A stretch of DNA of 64,000 nucleotides from Phragmites australis (GCF_958298935.1 NC_084934.1:8062501-8126500), one strand, 5' to 3'. Shown: positions 24,717-37,390, counted from the stretch's first letter. Notes: generated by a model from the letters alone, not told the origin. Made by a program: numbers and translations.

Positions 24717-26828
24717 TCAACTAAAACCTAACTCAGAGATAATATTAGCAATACATTTATTGGAGGTATTGTTTAGAATAGTAAACTGGTTAAGTGTTAA
24801 GAAAGTACCTGCAGGCAAGTTCTTATGTTGGCCTCTTTTCATAGCCTTAGTTTGAATAGATATTCCATCTCTGGGGATCCTTGATCTTGCCCTGGTGGCA
24901 ACTGTTGGTCCCTTCCTCTTGGGGGTTCTGGTCTTTGAACTTTTGGAAATAACAACCCACCCTTGGGAGCTATCATCCTCCTCAGTCTTGGAGCTGATTT
25001 GTGAGAGAATGTCAAAGTTTTCCTCCTCTTCCTCCATAGTCTCAGTTGTGTGTAGCTCTTCAGATAATCCATTGTCATAAGGTCTCACAGTTGTGTGCAT
25101 AGCCTGAACCACAGATAGGTGATCATGAGCTAGCACACATCAGGTAAGGGCCCTCCTGGTTGTGAACAAGAATCATTCTTTCAGTTACAGCCTCTTCTTG
25201 GGGAAGTTGGACATCATTTCCATGTTCACCCTCCTTATTGTTATGCTCCTCAATATGTCCTACTTCAGGTAATAGTCCCCCCCCCCCACCCTTGTGGAAC
25301 AACCTGACTCTATACCCTGGTTGAAGATAGCCAACTGAGTGCAATTATTGCCCTCCATGGTAGAATAATTCACCAGGTATTGTTCCTCTCCCCCTATGAA
25401 GTTGTCTGTTTGAGTGAGATACCACATGTGCCCCTCCTCCACCTCCACTTCACTATATACTTTTAGTTCCCCTATGGCTGGATGAAACGAGGCAATGGGT
25501 GTGATTTCCTTGCAACTTGTTGGTGAAGGTATAACCTCCCAAGACACTTGCTTCCCCTTTTCAATTGGTTTATGGGTCCTTGCATGATGCTTCTTGGCTT
25601 TGTCTCCCATATCCTTCCTTGCCAAGTTACCATAACTTGCATCTTCATCAAATCACTTAAGTCATCATCATCATATCCTTTGTCATCATCATCGTCTAGC
25701 TTGCTGGAAGGACCATCAGTTGAGGTTTTATCATTGAAACATTCCATGATATATCTAATTAGGTTTCCTTCCCCCAATAAAGAAGATCTCAATAAAGTTC
25801 CTAATCTTATGTGGGCCCCTGCACAAAATCTTAACTCTAACAGGGTCATTTTTTAGCAAGCTGAGCTCATCCACCACCAGAGGCTCAGCCACCAAAGAAG
25901 TGATCTCCTTAACAGATTCAACATCTTTAGCAAAAGTAGGTATCCCATAAATTTTGATCCAAGTAGACTTCAGAACATCAGTAATATTTGGGTCCTTCTC
26001 ATGCTTACTGATTTTGACCTTCAAATTGTGCAAGGCCAGCTCCATAGAATTAAATCTTATGAAGGTTGTTAGAGACTCTTTGTTGGGGAACACTACCATA
26101 AATTCATTCTCAGCTATATGCCTTACTTTCTCAACTGTGGCCTCACCCGTGAGGACAGACAACAGTCCAATAGTTTGGAACACCTAAGCTTTCTCTATTG
26201 GGATGTGGATAGAATAGAAACCAAGATTTGGTGTGGCAAATCCATACATTTGGATCTTCCTACTCTTGATAAAGGCTGTTGCACAATCCACAGTCATGTG
26301 GCCAGTCTGCTTGCATTTGTAGCAGACTGGTTTATTAGTTCAATCCGTTTGGTGATGGCCATCTTGTTGGCGCCTTAAGCACTTAATCTTTTCTATAGGC
26401 TTGATCAGTTTGGGTTGTTTACCTATGTAGCCCTAACAATTCTGATCCCATTGATGTTGTCCGCCCTACTGCCAGTCCACAGGTCTTCCTTCTTGCCTTC
26501 CCTCTTGTTTGCCCCATGGACCTCCAAATCCCCCTTCAGATTTGTGGTCTCCAGCCCCAATTCCCTAGCCTCCATGGCCAGATTAGGGTCTAGGGTCACC
26601 ATACCCACCCCCTCGGCCACCATGGCCATGGGAGTGGTGCTCATCCCTCACGTGAGTTTGTGAGCCCCCTTGCTCATTATGCGCTCCAAAATTCTGTTGT
26701 AGCTTGTGACGTAAATCGCGCTCTCTATGAAGATCCCCTCCAAGGAGATCATCTTCATCCATCCAAACCTCCTCCAGCCTTCTCTTCCCCTAAGATCTCC
26801 CTTGATCTTGATCTTGACGGCGAGCCAT
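24717..26828 (-). pseudogene. LINE ORF1 (nucleic-acid-binding protein), broken
   Basis: ORF1 of the same LINE, upstream of ORF2 on the minus strand. It starts MARRQDQDQGRS at 26828 with a stop soon after. It continues into KRRLEEVWMDEDDLLGGDL and a zinc knuckle CYKCKQTGHMTVDC (about 26330-26280, CX2CX4HX4C intact). The next part is a DUF4283-like domain (26183-25755, with ENEFMVVFPN and TWIKIYGIP) and then an acidic stretch rich in Asp. The last frame ends at 24717. Order and spacing to ORF2 (about 260 bp) fit a grass L1. Several stops and frameshifts are present. Confidence 0.75.
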
Positions 26829-28104
26829 GGATCCCTCCTTCACCACTTGAGCAAAAGATGACAGCGGCGAAGGGAGCTCCATGAGCTTCACCTTCCTCGC
26901 TCCTGCGCCAAGTCGCCTGACCTCCTCTCTTGTAGCTGGGAACCCTAACCCAAGCCGTCTACTGGCTTTTGAGATCCAAATCCAAGTGTGCGACGTCGAC
27001 TAGGATGAGTGAGAGTATATATCCATGCGAGAATACCCAAACGGAATGGACACTGGTGGCCCCTGTGGGCTGGCTGGACCCCTATTCGTTGAGCCCGTAA
27101 CCTTTCACAGCGGGCTCGAGAAATTTCCCCCCAATCCCGACCACATCGAGAGCGGCGGAGACACCATCCCTGCTGGTGAGATTGCTAGCCAAACCTCCAG
27201 ACCTAAATCACCATGCCTCATCACCATCACATTGTCCAATCCCCAAAACGCGGTGCCCAAATCAACGAACTCCTCAGAGGTCGATGGATATTTAGACATA
27301 TGATGTTTGATTACCTTTGCAAGATGTGCACACTCCTCCTCAATCAACCACCGCGGCTTCGCCGAAGTCCCCATTTAGCCCTCCTTCAACCTTCGAAGGA
27401 TTCCATCTTGGATTGGGCATGTTGAGTAGGGGTGTTGATGGCTCACGGTCGCCTCCTTGGTTGACAATGACACTCCTTGCGAGGAACAGACACCCCCCTG
27501 CATCGCGACTTCCCCGACCATCGGTGCCTCGACCACCATCGTTGGGCGCACACACGAGCTCCCTCCAACGCACGCCAACCTTCCGGTCATCCCTTCCGAA
27601 TTTGCCTCGCCCTCTCCATGAGGATAGGAAATCGGACCAATCCCCTCCAATTGGAACACCAAGGGCGCTATCCACGGCCAATCCTCGACCACCGTCGTTA
27701 GCCACCAATTCCGTTGTTAGCCACCAATTCGAACTCGACGAGGAAGTCGAGCTACCCTCCTCCCCAGTTAGGGTCACATAGGCTTGCACTTCAATTCTGG
27801 CGGGCGTCTCTCTGGCCTCACTGTCGACAAGCCTCCCTAGGTCATCGCGGTGGGTACCAGAATCGCCTCCCACTTCTCCCCTTTCATTATTGTGTATTTG
27901 ATCCTCTCTGGTTAATTTTCACACAGCCCCTTTTTATAGTTCAGAACAATAGAAATCTGACAATGACTAGGATTCATCTCCTTTACTCCGAACACAATCA
28001 ATTTCTTAACGATTCCACTCAAAAGCAGGTTCATATAAAACCACGACCAGGTAAAATGATACAAACAGAGCGCGGCACCCGATGGCAAGCCTTGTTGTAG
28101 CGCC
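26829..28104 (-). other. Probable LINE 5' region or an older repeat
   Basis: Between the LINE ORF1 start and the GRAS relic. Open frames on the minus strand at 27374-27105 and 27873-27340 are long and GC-rich but match no family I know. Their position suits a LINE 5' leader inserted next to, or into, the GRAS copy. The 5' end of the LINE could not be fixed. Confidence 0.4.
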
Positions 28105-29007
28105 ATGATCACTCTTCACGCACTGATGGATTGAGTGACTTTGCCAGCCGGAGGACTTGCCGTATTGGCTCATCGGAGTCGCCAGAAGGTGGTACAACTG
28201 GAGCACGAAATTGACGGACACGGCTTCATCAGGCTCAACCAAGAAATCTGACGTATCCAGCTCGTGCACTGGCCGCGGCAATGGGACAAACTCGTAGTCC
28301 ACCCCAAGAAGCTTGGAGAAGTAAACGGAGATGGGCACTGGTTGCGGCAAGGGACGCCGCAGGCTTCAGCCCCAAGAACGGCGAGGGAACGCTGGAGATG
28401 CATACCCGTGAGCTCGTCAGAGGTGAACCGCGAGTCCACCACCGTGCTGCCGCACGCGAGGCGGCGGGCAAGCGCATCGGCGAAGTAGAACGCCATGCAC
28501 TCCGCGGGGTCCCCATCGTCGGAGGCCGCGGCACGCACCTTCACCAGCTCCACGGCAGCCAGCCCTGGGTCTACGGCCGCAATACGGGAGCAGGTGAGGA
28601 GGGATTGGAGCAGGAGGTGTACAGGGAGCTCGGAGAGGAACACGCTGTCGGCGCGGCGGCGGCCTAGGGAAGCGACGCCGGAGCGACGGCCTTGGGCTAG
28701 GCGACCGCGTGTCCGCGTCGACGGGGGTCGCAGCAGGAGCGGGGACGGGGACGGGTGGCGGCTGAGTGGTGAAGATTAGGCGATCGAGGTCGAAGTCCGC
28801 GAACACGGGGGCGTCTCCTATGAGGCCCTCCATCCACCCATCAGAGTCGAAATCCGCGGCCGCGGCGAGGTCGAAGAACACCGCGTCGGTCCCGGACGCC
28901 CCGACGAAGGCGTCGCAGAAGAAGTGCTCCGCGTGGGGCCACCCGCCGCCGTAAGGCAGCAAGGCCGCCGGCATCTGGCCGTGCGAGGGCGCCAGGGACG
29001 GCGCCAT
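28105..29007 (-). pseudogene. GRAS-family (SCL4/7-like) pseudogene, truncated
   Basis: On the minus strand the N-terminal frame starts MAPSLAPSHGQMPAALLPYG at 29007. GRAS homology begins after a frameshift near 28670: LLQSLLTCSRIAAVDPGLAA and then DPAECMAFYFADALARRLACG. At SDELT (about 28420) some 60 residues expected in GRAS proteins, including the VHIID motif, are missing. The text resumes in another frame with VPSPFLGLKPAASLAATSA. After one more shift it reads LLGVDYEFVPLPRPVHELD and FLVEPDEAVSVNFVLQLYHLL, then after another shift VLRLAKSLNPSV. Homology stops at about 28105, so the PFYRE and SAW regions are absent. No intron is seen, but GRAS genes are usually intronless, so a processed copy cannot be claimed. 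Subfamily assignment rests on memory of the FEFVPLLRPVHEL phrase. Confidence 0.75.
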
Positions 29008-30226
29008 AGGCAGTGGAGAGTGGGGCGGCCTCGGGGGAGGGAAGACGCTGGAGGAGAAAAAGAACGGTTCGGGAATAGTAATGGTATTAGTAGGTAATTA
29101 TCTTTGATTTATGTGAGTACTTTATTTTCTCTGTAGGTATAATTTGTAAAAAGTTAATGGGAGATAGCTTATATATTGTGATAGAAAATAAGGTTAAATT
29201 TTAAAAAATAGATTGTACAATCTACTTGTTTGTTTTAGTTTCAACTTTTAAATACTTATTTATTTTAGCTACAGCTTATAAAAATAACTTTTCAAAATCT
29301 CAAGCTAAAATAAACTCACTCTTAGTCCGTATCAAACCGGACTCCTTTGGATCTATTAATTAAATGGATATTGCCAAATTAATATAGTCGAAGATATATA
29401 ATTTTGGGCTTGGACAAATCGATGAGCATATTAGATACACAGACGTGTACCTAATATTCGATAGGATAGTTGAGTAGTAATATTGTTGGAGATCCCTCGT
29501 TACCAACAAATTATACGGTCAGCTTGAGTCCACCTGCCACGCGGTTCTAGCAAGAGGCTGTTCAGACTTCCGGACCAGATCCAGCGGTCGGGATCTCGAG
29601 ATCAGGGTTCACAAAATCAGATCCAGCCAGATCCAGCAGCCAGGATCAGGTTCACAAAATCGTCGGTCAACTCGGTCCACATTGTATTCATAAAGATTGG
29701 TTTTCCGTTAAATTCAAATTAAAAAAATCAAAAGTTTGACAAAATTCAACTAGTTTCCTACCGAATTATTATACGATTACCACGGTTTTTACAGTAATCG
29801 CCAAAAGCCGGTTTTCAAATGTCAAACGTATTTGTAAACCATGGTCGGGATACAAGCTAAGAGGCAAGAACAAGTACAGGCTTACAACAACAAACTTACA
29901 AGTCAACATCCAGGGGTGTCAGAACTGAGCAGGAGAGGCAATTAATCCGCAACACAGTACTTCCAAACTCACTACATGCTTGTCATCATTTCAATCCTAT
30001 ATAGGCTGTAAAAGTGTCCACAAGTGCTGTCTGTGCTGATCAGAAAGGATCTAAGAAAAAGAGGGGTGGATCAATCTCTAGAAAGAGTAAGTTTCTCATT
30101 GAGAACGACTGCGGTCGTCGAATGTTATCTAAGCTGGCACTACAAAAGTACGGTTCCATAAAATTGCACCGAGTAACACTTGGCTCACACATCGGCCTTG
30201 GGTAACCTGTGCCTCCCATGAGTTCT
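29008..30226. other. Gene-free stretch with a copia LTR fragment
   Basis: 29060-29330 is AT-rich and MITE-like. 29484-29548 starts TGTTGGAGATCCC and contains CAGCTTGAGTCCACCTGCCA, clearly related to the copia LTR at 10946. A short GATCCAGC-rich duplication lies at 29570-29650. The right part (about 29870-30226) is probably the OST48 3' UTR. Confidence 0.5.
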
Positions 30227-33200
30227 CTATTTGTGATACAGGTACACGAACGAGAACATGAAGAAAGCGCCCATCTGCAATGAGGAGGAAATCATATAAG
30301 AGCTGATGCATGATGCAAATCTACAGCTCAAGTGAACTCGTATTACTCCAGGTAAGGAAAACAAGGCTTGGAAAGTTATACACTGTGGAGCCTATAACAC
30401 AGTCTACACAAGTGACTTTAATGAAGCCCATCTAGAAGTGAAGCTGTAAAAAATGCAAAAGCAAATTTCATTATGCCGATTGAGGAATATGGATCTTACG
30501 GTTGAAAATGAGGCAGTGTAGTATGGATATGCTGATGCTATGAATCTCTCGTACTCATTATGCCTGTAGGGACGAACTGGAATCTGCAGCAGACAAAAAC
30601 AGATTATCAAATGCAGCTTCATGAGAAGTTACAGTAAACGACCAGACAATGGATGTGGTTTGATTAAACTAATGGAGCAACTGTAGAAAGGAAAGCATGT
30701 TATGAAACCAACCTGCTTTGTAAAAGACAGACAGGTATATCCCAGCCTTTGGTACTCGACTTTGAACTGGAAAACTCCATAAACATCAGGAACTTTGAAG
30801 GATGTTGAGTACAAACCCTACATTGGGAGAACATGATAGTTTAGCCACAGCAATCTCAAGATTAATCTTGATACAAATACATAACAGGTCTGTAATGGTG
30901 CACACCTTCTTGTCGGTCGACAGAGTTTTCAAAACATAAGGACTCATCATGTAGAACTGAACTTGAACGTCATCAGCAACATATGGCTTCCAGCTTGTTC
31001 CAGACCATTCATAGATCTCAACCGAGTATTCCTTGATGGACATTGATATTAGCATGTTTAACTTCTCACTGCTCAATAATTAATACACATGAAGGCAAAA
31101 GAGTTACCAGGTCATCATTAATGCGGTACATGCCAGGTTCATTTGTCTCTCCAACCTTGTGATGCTTGACACTCACTGCCTGTGAATTTGAACATTAAAA
31201 AGGTTATGTCATCCCTTCCATTTGTAAAATGACCACACCCCTTTAGAACAATACAAAGTGGGGAAGCTTGAAAAATAAGGAATCATATAACCTTTAGATG
31301 GCCCCTCATGTGGAAAACCCATTTGCTTGTCTCTGTCACAAATTGCTCATTTCCAGCTCTCTCATGCCTGTACAAATAAACTAGAATGAGCATGCAATAA
31401 CTAATTTCCGTAAAAAAGCATATAAAAATAAGGTGAAAAAGTTATCTGTTCCATTATATGCAGTAGTGTAGTATAATTTTGCATATATCCAACAATCAGC
31501 CATCTCAAATATAGTGTGAGCTTATTCGCAACCTATGCTACAGCCTGCAGCAGTGCTCATTGGTTTAACATGCTCAATGATCTTTTAACATGGCATTATC
31601 TAGTACCTTTTTTACCCCTTTATCAAGAAGCAGTGCATTAAACTTAATTTGTTAATTAACCTTCTCCACAAGGTAATAAGGTTCAACCCAAAGTTCAATA
31701 ATCTCACTCCAAACAGATCAAAGGAGAAATGCATTGGTCAATCCGAGTAGTAAGCTGCTTAACGCAGAAGACAACCCAAGCACAACAGTTCCCTGAGATT
31801 CTCTGTTGCCTTGTCAACAGTTTGGCAGAGCTTCCAGACCAGCTCACAGAGTGAAATCAGTGGAAGCTCTATCAAACGGCAGTTTGTAGTTTTCAGCTCC
31901 CAGAGTGATTCTATAGGAGTGACTAGTGATTCTATAGGAGTGACTCACTGAAATGAACTAGATGCTGGGAGCTGAAAAACTCAACTTCCCCTGATTCACT
32001 TCCCTCACAGAATCACTTCCTCCGTAGAGTTTAACCTAAAAAATCACTGGAGAATCACTTCCCACAGAGAATTTGGATCAGAGGGGCTCTACCAAACAGA
32101 CCCTTAATTACAAGAAAAAGAAGGCTTCAAACAAGAATTTCGCATTAGGTTAGGTATAGATGTTCTTATACAACTTAATAAGGCATATATTTTTCCTAAC
32201 AATTAGACGATCATATAATGTTTGCCTTCGAAATCTCAATTAAGTATGACCAAAGCTTCAAAACTAAGCTCACCTCGTCTTGCTACCAACCTTTTGAACA
32301 CCAGACTTTAGGAACCTGGTTAAACGAAACATCATAAGAACTTCTTGAAAAAATAGAGGAAACTACTTTGGTATATCTGGTAGCATACCGGTTGCTAAAC
32401 AGATCAAGTGATCCAGATATCAGTACCCGAGCATTATTTCTAGCCTGCCAGAATACGCACAATGTTAGAGAGATTCAATGGCAAACTTGGACATCAGGTC
32501 ACATACAACTGGTAATACATGGATGCTGGCAGGCCTATCGTACATTAGTGAATACACAAGAGTGAACAGTGGAATGACTAAACCACTGATCTTGCTAACC
32601 AAGTAAAAAGGAAGCTAATTACCTGCATAACAGAAACCAATGATATTGCTGACCCAGTAAGAGATGGAGGAGACCCCAACTTAGTCTTTGGGTTTGCTGA
32701 ATATGCTGATGGAGAGGCAGATAGGACTTTCAGAACCTAGGAATGTACAAAGATGGAGAAAGGATGGTTATAAAAACTATAAAAAGTTTACATTTCACAG
32801 CAATAAAATAGTCACGCAAATTATTATGGTTGACCTGCAAATATCTGCATGTAGAATTTGAATTACTTACCAAGCCGTTTGATGGATTAGCCGCATGTCC
32901 AATTCCTCGAAACAATATAGGAGCCTAGTCAATGGAGGAAAATATTAAAAAAGAACAACAAATTACATGTAAGCACTGAAAAAAGTAAAAGGAAGTACCA
33001 AAACAAAAATATTTGGCAATTTTACACCATATCCTCGGCAACATCCAATGTTAAGAAATATTATTATAAGGTTATTCTAGCCTCTAAAGAATTGCAGATA
33101 TAAAAGTAGCTTACTCTCGAATAGGAACAGACAGATTTCCAAATATAATTATCTTAGCTAATACTAGCAATTGGTTAACCAAGGCAACACTCAGTATAGT

Positions 33201-34603
33201 AACTAGGGCTGAATATAGATGTGCCATGGAAGTATGGAACAGAAAAGTGAAGACATACTGTATGGGCACACACGCATACTGACAATGTTTGGACACTATG
33301 ACAATGAACAAAAGACCAAAGCCTGCTAACTGCAAAAGCTACAAACATGAATACCACGAAGAAATAACCATGCACAAAATAATGGAGTTCCCAATTGGCC
33401 AATTGACACTCAGAATAAGAGCAAAGACCAAGATTCAGCCTCACTTAGGTCTAACTATGGTTTAATCCAATGAACATGTAAAAGTCTAAAAGGGGCTGAA
33501 GTGCTGAACTTGAAAGGATTGGGTAGATTTTTAGCATTACTACTAACCTCGATCTTTTTAGATCCCAGTATCACATCTGACTGGATGAGATCATCGCCAG
33601 CAATCAACGTGTGATCACCTTCAACATCCATGACAGCATAATTAATATGATCAATAACCATGGCCTCTTGATCCTGCAATCATGGAAACACAAGCCGTTG
33701 GCTCACTGATGTCAAAGAAAATGGAAACATAGGGATGAATGGAGCAGGGTTAGAACCACAGAAATAACTTGCCTCATCGAAATCAACACCGCACTCTGTT
33801 GCAATGCCACGAATAAGATCAGAGGCAGTTGAATCTGCAGCCAGGATCATATCATGACCGGCATCGATAAATTCCAGAACAGCATTCTGGTCCACAGATC
33901 CACCAAAACCTGCCATCAGACAAAGACTAACATTTAACAAACAATAATAAATTTTAACATTATAAACTAATGGGGCTGAATCATGTCTTAGAACATCATG
34001 AGCAGAGATCAAGGATTTGCAACTAGTCGAAACATATTAATCTAATAAAGCTCGAACTAGCACTAGGATCCAATTATTTCCACAAGAGCTAAGCAACTAA
34101 ACACATATTCAAATGAAATTTATCGCCGGTCAGGCAAAATTCTACGTCTGAAATCCCGAAAGCTGCAATTCCCCCACAACAGATCACAGAATTCCACTGA
34201 AGAACCACTCCACCATCGCGGATCAGATCAGACGAACAGGCAACTCTACACCGCAAATCTTCACTCTCGACATCGAATCTACCACCAAAACCACAGATCG
34301 GATCTCTCAGAAGAAGGGAAAGGAGAAATTACGTGGGGTGGAGGGGGCGAAGAGCACGAGGCCGTCGTAGAGGTACTGGCCGTAGCGGTGGAGCGAGAGC
34401 TTGGGGTCGTCGGCAAGGCGGAAGTCCAGATCGAACCCGCGCGCCTGGAGCGAACCGAAGAAGGCCGAATGCGACGACCGTACGGACAGGTCGTCCAACA
34501 GCACCAGCAGCCGCCGCCCCCTTGGGCCCTCGTCTTCCCCCGCCACGGTGGCGACGGCGAGTAGGAGGAGGAGGAGCGCGGCGAGGTGCCGCGGCGCCAC
34601 CAT
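30227..34603 (-). CDS. OST48: Oligosaccharyltransferase 48-kDa subunit (OST48)
   Basis: Non-catalytic subunit of the ER oligosaccharyltransferase, which moves the lipid-linked glycan onto Asn of nascent proteins. Thirteen exons on the minus strand: 34603-34333, 33909-33773, 33673-33548, 32924-32871, 32736-32623, 32444-32389, 32315-32274, 31367-31292, 31179-31108, 31031-30906, 30817-30713, 30583-30500, 30274-30227. They total 1311 nt, 436 residues, frame intact. This is near the usual 430-440 of plant homologues. Residues 1-22 are a signal peptide (leucine-rich core). Luminal motifs include [19 protein letters not shown] and [15 protein letters not shown]-terminal membrane segment ends [11 protein letters not shown]. 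Intron 2 has a GC donor (GAG|GCAAGT); the others are GT-AG. A 56-nt internal GT...AG stretch after exon 12 could mislead gene predictors into a wrong C-terminus, but the true last exon encodes the conserved membrane end. Confidence 0.96.
31813..32103. mobile_element. hAT-like MITE in an OST48 intron
   Basis: Lies between OST48 exons at 31367 and 32274. The right end, read on the minus strand, begins GGTCTGTTTGGTAGAGC; the left end has CAGTTTGGCAGAGC, giving imperfect terminal inverted repeats. Internal TCACTTCC/CACTGG words repeat in both orientations. No clean target duplication was found. It carries the 21-bp tandem repeat of the next entry. Confidence 0.6.
31909..31950. repeat. 21-bp tandem duplication inside the MITE
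   Basis: GTGATTCTATAGGAGTGACT occurs twice head to tail, separated by one base (about 42 bp in all). It may be a replication-slippage duplication. Confidence 0.85.
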
Positions 34604-34799
34604 TGCTGCGCAGATCTCGCGGTGCGGGGTTCTGTTGTTTTGAGGGGTTTGGAGTGGCGCAGCAGCGACGGAGACGACTCGGGGAGAAGCTATAGGCGGA
34701 GGGAGGGAGCCGTTTTGACCGTCCGATCGGAGGATCCGATGGCCCGGATTGAGTTAAGCATTGCTGCAGTGCAAATGGGACTGACAGATGGGACCCACA

Positions 34800-35605
34800 T
34801 GACGTAGCAGTTAGCAGTATTTCTCCTCTTTCTTTGGGAATGGCTATGTTCCTAGGTGAAACTCAAGAGTTGATTAAAATTCCATTACTTTTTTTTAGAA
34901 ACTAGTACAACAAGTAGATGTACCTACACACCACTATACATACATACTTACACAATATTTACTAAAGATCGGAGATATAGAATTTAGATATTGACGAAGT
35001 AACCATATGTGTCTCACTGTCGTTGGATACATCATTTACAACTGAAAGAATTATTTACCCTGGTGAGACACACAAGAAGTAAACATATGATTTTATCCTT
35101 AATGGATAGAGGTATAATCACCTTCACTAACCATTCAAACCCATAAAATTCCATTACTTGATTTCTTCATGGAATGATTCTGCAATTTGAGCGGTGGTTT
35201 TGATTCTTGAAATAAAACTTTTTTGCTATTGATGTATGTGATAGTCATGGTGATCGTGCTGCAAAATCTAGGTTGTCGATGAAACATGTATCACTAAATT
35301 ATGTTTTGGATTTGAGGTAGTTACTCCCTCAAGTTGTTTTTACTTGTTGTATCGAACATCGACATGGTATCAAATACACGGTTTTTATGGTTACTGTTCC
35401 TATATTTGCTACAGGAAGACACTCCATCCGGCCAAAGGACATCATACCGTCCCAAAAGCCAAGATTAACTGCTAATTTTCATTACATATTTATGAACCAT
35501 AACGATTATGAAACTATTTTTTAAAACAAATTTGTTCATACCATTTTCCAATTTTACATAGGAAATTGATGATGGAAGTTTAAATAGGTTGAATCCAAGT
35601 AACCT
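34800..35605. other. Intergenic stretch upstream of OST48
   Basis: AT-rich sequence without long open frames or recognisable element ends. The OST48 promoter should lie in 34604-34800, where no clear TATA box is seen, as is common for housekeeping genes. Confidence 0.4.
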
Positions 35606-35609
35606 AAAG

Positions 35610-36570
35610 TGTCATTATTTTTTATGCGAAATAGCTCTGGTAGCACTAGATTTGAACAGGTTTGCTCCCGTACCACTATTTTTTGCGGGATTTCTTTAGT
35701 AGCACTAGATTTGGTCCATATCTTCTCCGTCTAGCACTGAACCGTTAGATTGAGAACCAATGGCCCAGATCACACACTGAATCATCCCTCCGTTAACCTT
35801 TGTTAGCCAGCAGACCTACCCCTTTCTTCTCCGGTGAGCGAGTCCTTCGACGGACTCCTGCTCCTCCATTGACTCCAAGAGCACATTGTTTTCCTTGTTC
35901 GCCGACTGCGCCACGCGGTAGCCGAAGCCAACGTAGCTTCACAGCAGGCCCCCTCACCTCACCTAGCTGTGGCGCTCAGCCCTAATGCCCCGGAGGAGCA
36001 GCCTCTGTGAGCTCGATGGGCTGAGGCGGCAACGTTTGAGCGATAGGTGGAGGAGCGACATCACCAGATCCAGCCGTGCCACCAGACCCAGGCCGTCGAG
36101 GGGCAGTGCCTCTGCCGTCACACAAAGCTCTAGCGCCTCTGCCGTCGCGTGGAGCTGCGACTCCACCGCCTCGCCGTCGATGCCGATGAGGCCGACTGCA
36201 ACCTCATCGTCAACAACTATGCTACGCGACCTTGAGCCTCTCGCCCTCCTCTGCTCGGATCCGGGTGCCTATGGCTTGAACAGCTGCCGGCTCACTGCTG
36301 CCATGAGCCTGCACGAGTGGCACGCGAGTGGTGAGACAAAAGCTACCAAGGAAGAGGAGGAGGAAACTGCTGATTGGTTTAAAGCTGTTGCGGCTCGCCG
36401 GAGGAGGCAGAGAACGGATGGAGCACGGAGTGCTAGACGGAGCAAGGACGGGAAAAAATCCAGTGGTATTTTTGAAATCGGTAAAAAAAAAAATAATGGT
36501 ACCAAAGCAAAACGGTTCATTTTTAGTGCTACCACAGCAATTTTGTCTATTTTTTATGACTGCCAGAAGT
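35610..36570. mobile_element. Long inverted-repeat element with GC-rich core
   Basis: The left end (about 35615-35700) and the reverse complement of the right end (about 36470-36570) align over some 60-80 bases. Both contain CTGTGGTAGCACTA/CTCTGGTAGCACTA-type text, then TGAAC, then GTACCA and a T-rich run. The core 35800-36450 is GC-rich with an open frame (MPRRSSLCELDGLRRQRLSD) that matches no family I know. Structure suits a Mutator-like element with captured sequence, but no 9-bp target duplication was confirmed. Confidence 0.5.
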
Positions 36571-37385
36571 ATTAAAATATAATAATTTAAAAGTATTATA
36601 ATGACAAATACAAAGTGCTAATCTAATCTACACCTAGGGTGTAACATCACCATAAAATATTGAACAAAATTTCAGCAGTAACTACTGACAAGTTACTAAT
36701 GAAGGTCTGCTCTTAAACGTGGTTAGTGATAATAACGGGTCGGGTCGGGTACGAGCGAAGCAGAACCATATCTGACCCATGATCCAAATTGTGTTGCCTA
36801 ACCCGTGCACACGAAGGATGACAGGCACAATATTGTATCCATGCTCGTACTTGTCGGATACCCGAAAACATATGGGTCGCCCGCAGGCTTGACAGCAGCA
36901 GTGCCAAGTCAACATTTGGTAATTTCTGCCAATGAAGGAGCTGTTTGGTTTTTATAAGTTATATAACAGGTTGTTAATATCCTACTGCTCATTTGTCCTA
37001 TATTCAGAGCGGATGTTCTTTTTGTTCTTTTGATGAACAAAAAAGATTTTTGTATTTGACCATGTACGAGCAATAGTATTCATGTTTCATGCTGTCTTGA
37101 CCAAATTCAAAGAAGAAACATGTCATACTAGAACTGCTCGTGGGTTTCTTCTGGCACATGGAACATGTTTTGAGCTGGTACATCGCATTCACCACCTAAG
37201 TCCAGATTCCCACAGAAGGATCCTGATCCAGGCCAATCTCTTTCGTGGTTACCACTACAAGCACCAACGTGTAGCATCAGAAACATAACATGAACTTTGT
37301 CTTGTCTCATTTTCAGTTTGTTTGTGTTGTAAAGTTACATTGCTAGTTGAATTGGGTTAGAACCCTAAGGTAATTCGGTTGGGCG
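36571..37385. other. Gene-free stretch
   Basis: Contains a short GGGTCGGGT-type repeat at 36738-36752. Open frames lack recognisable domains. Confidence 0.35.
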
Positions 37386-37390
37386 TCTGT

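Noticed and set aside
25955..27430. Plus-strand frames across the LINE ORF1 region
   Set aside because: Antisense shadows; the minus strand carries the zinc knuckle and DUF4283-like domain.
30404..30499. OST48 C-terminus read straight through after exon 12
   Set aside because: The read-through tail is not conserved; a downstream exon supplies the expected membrane end and the frame closes there.
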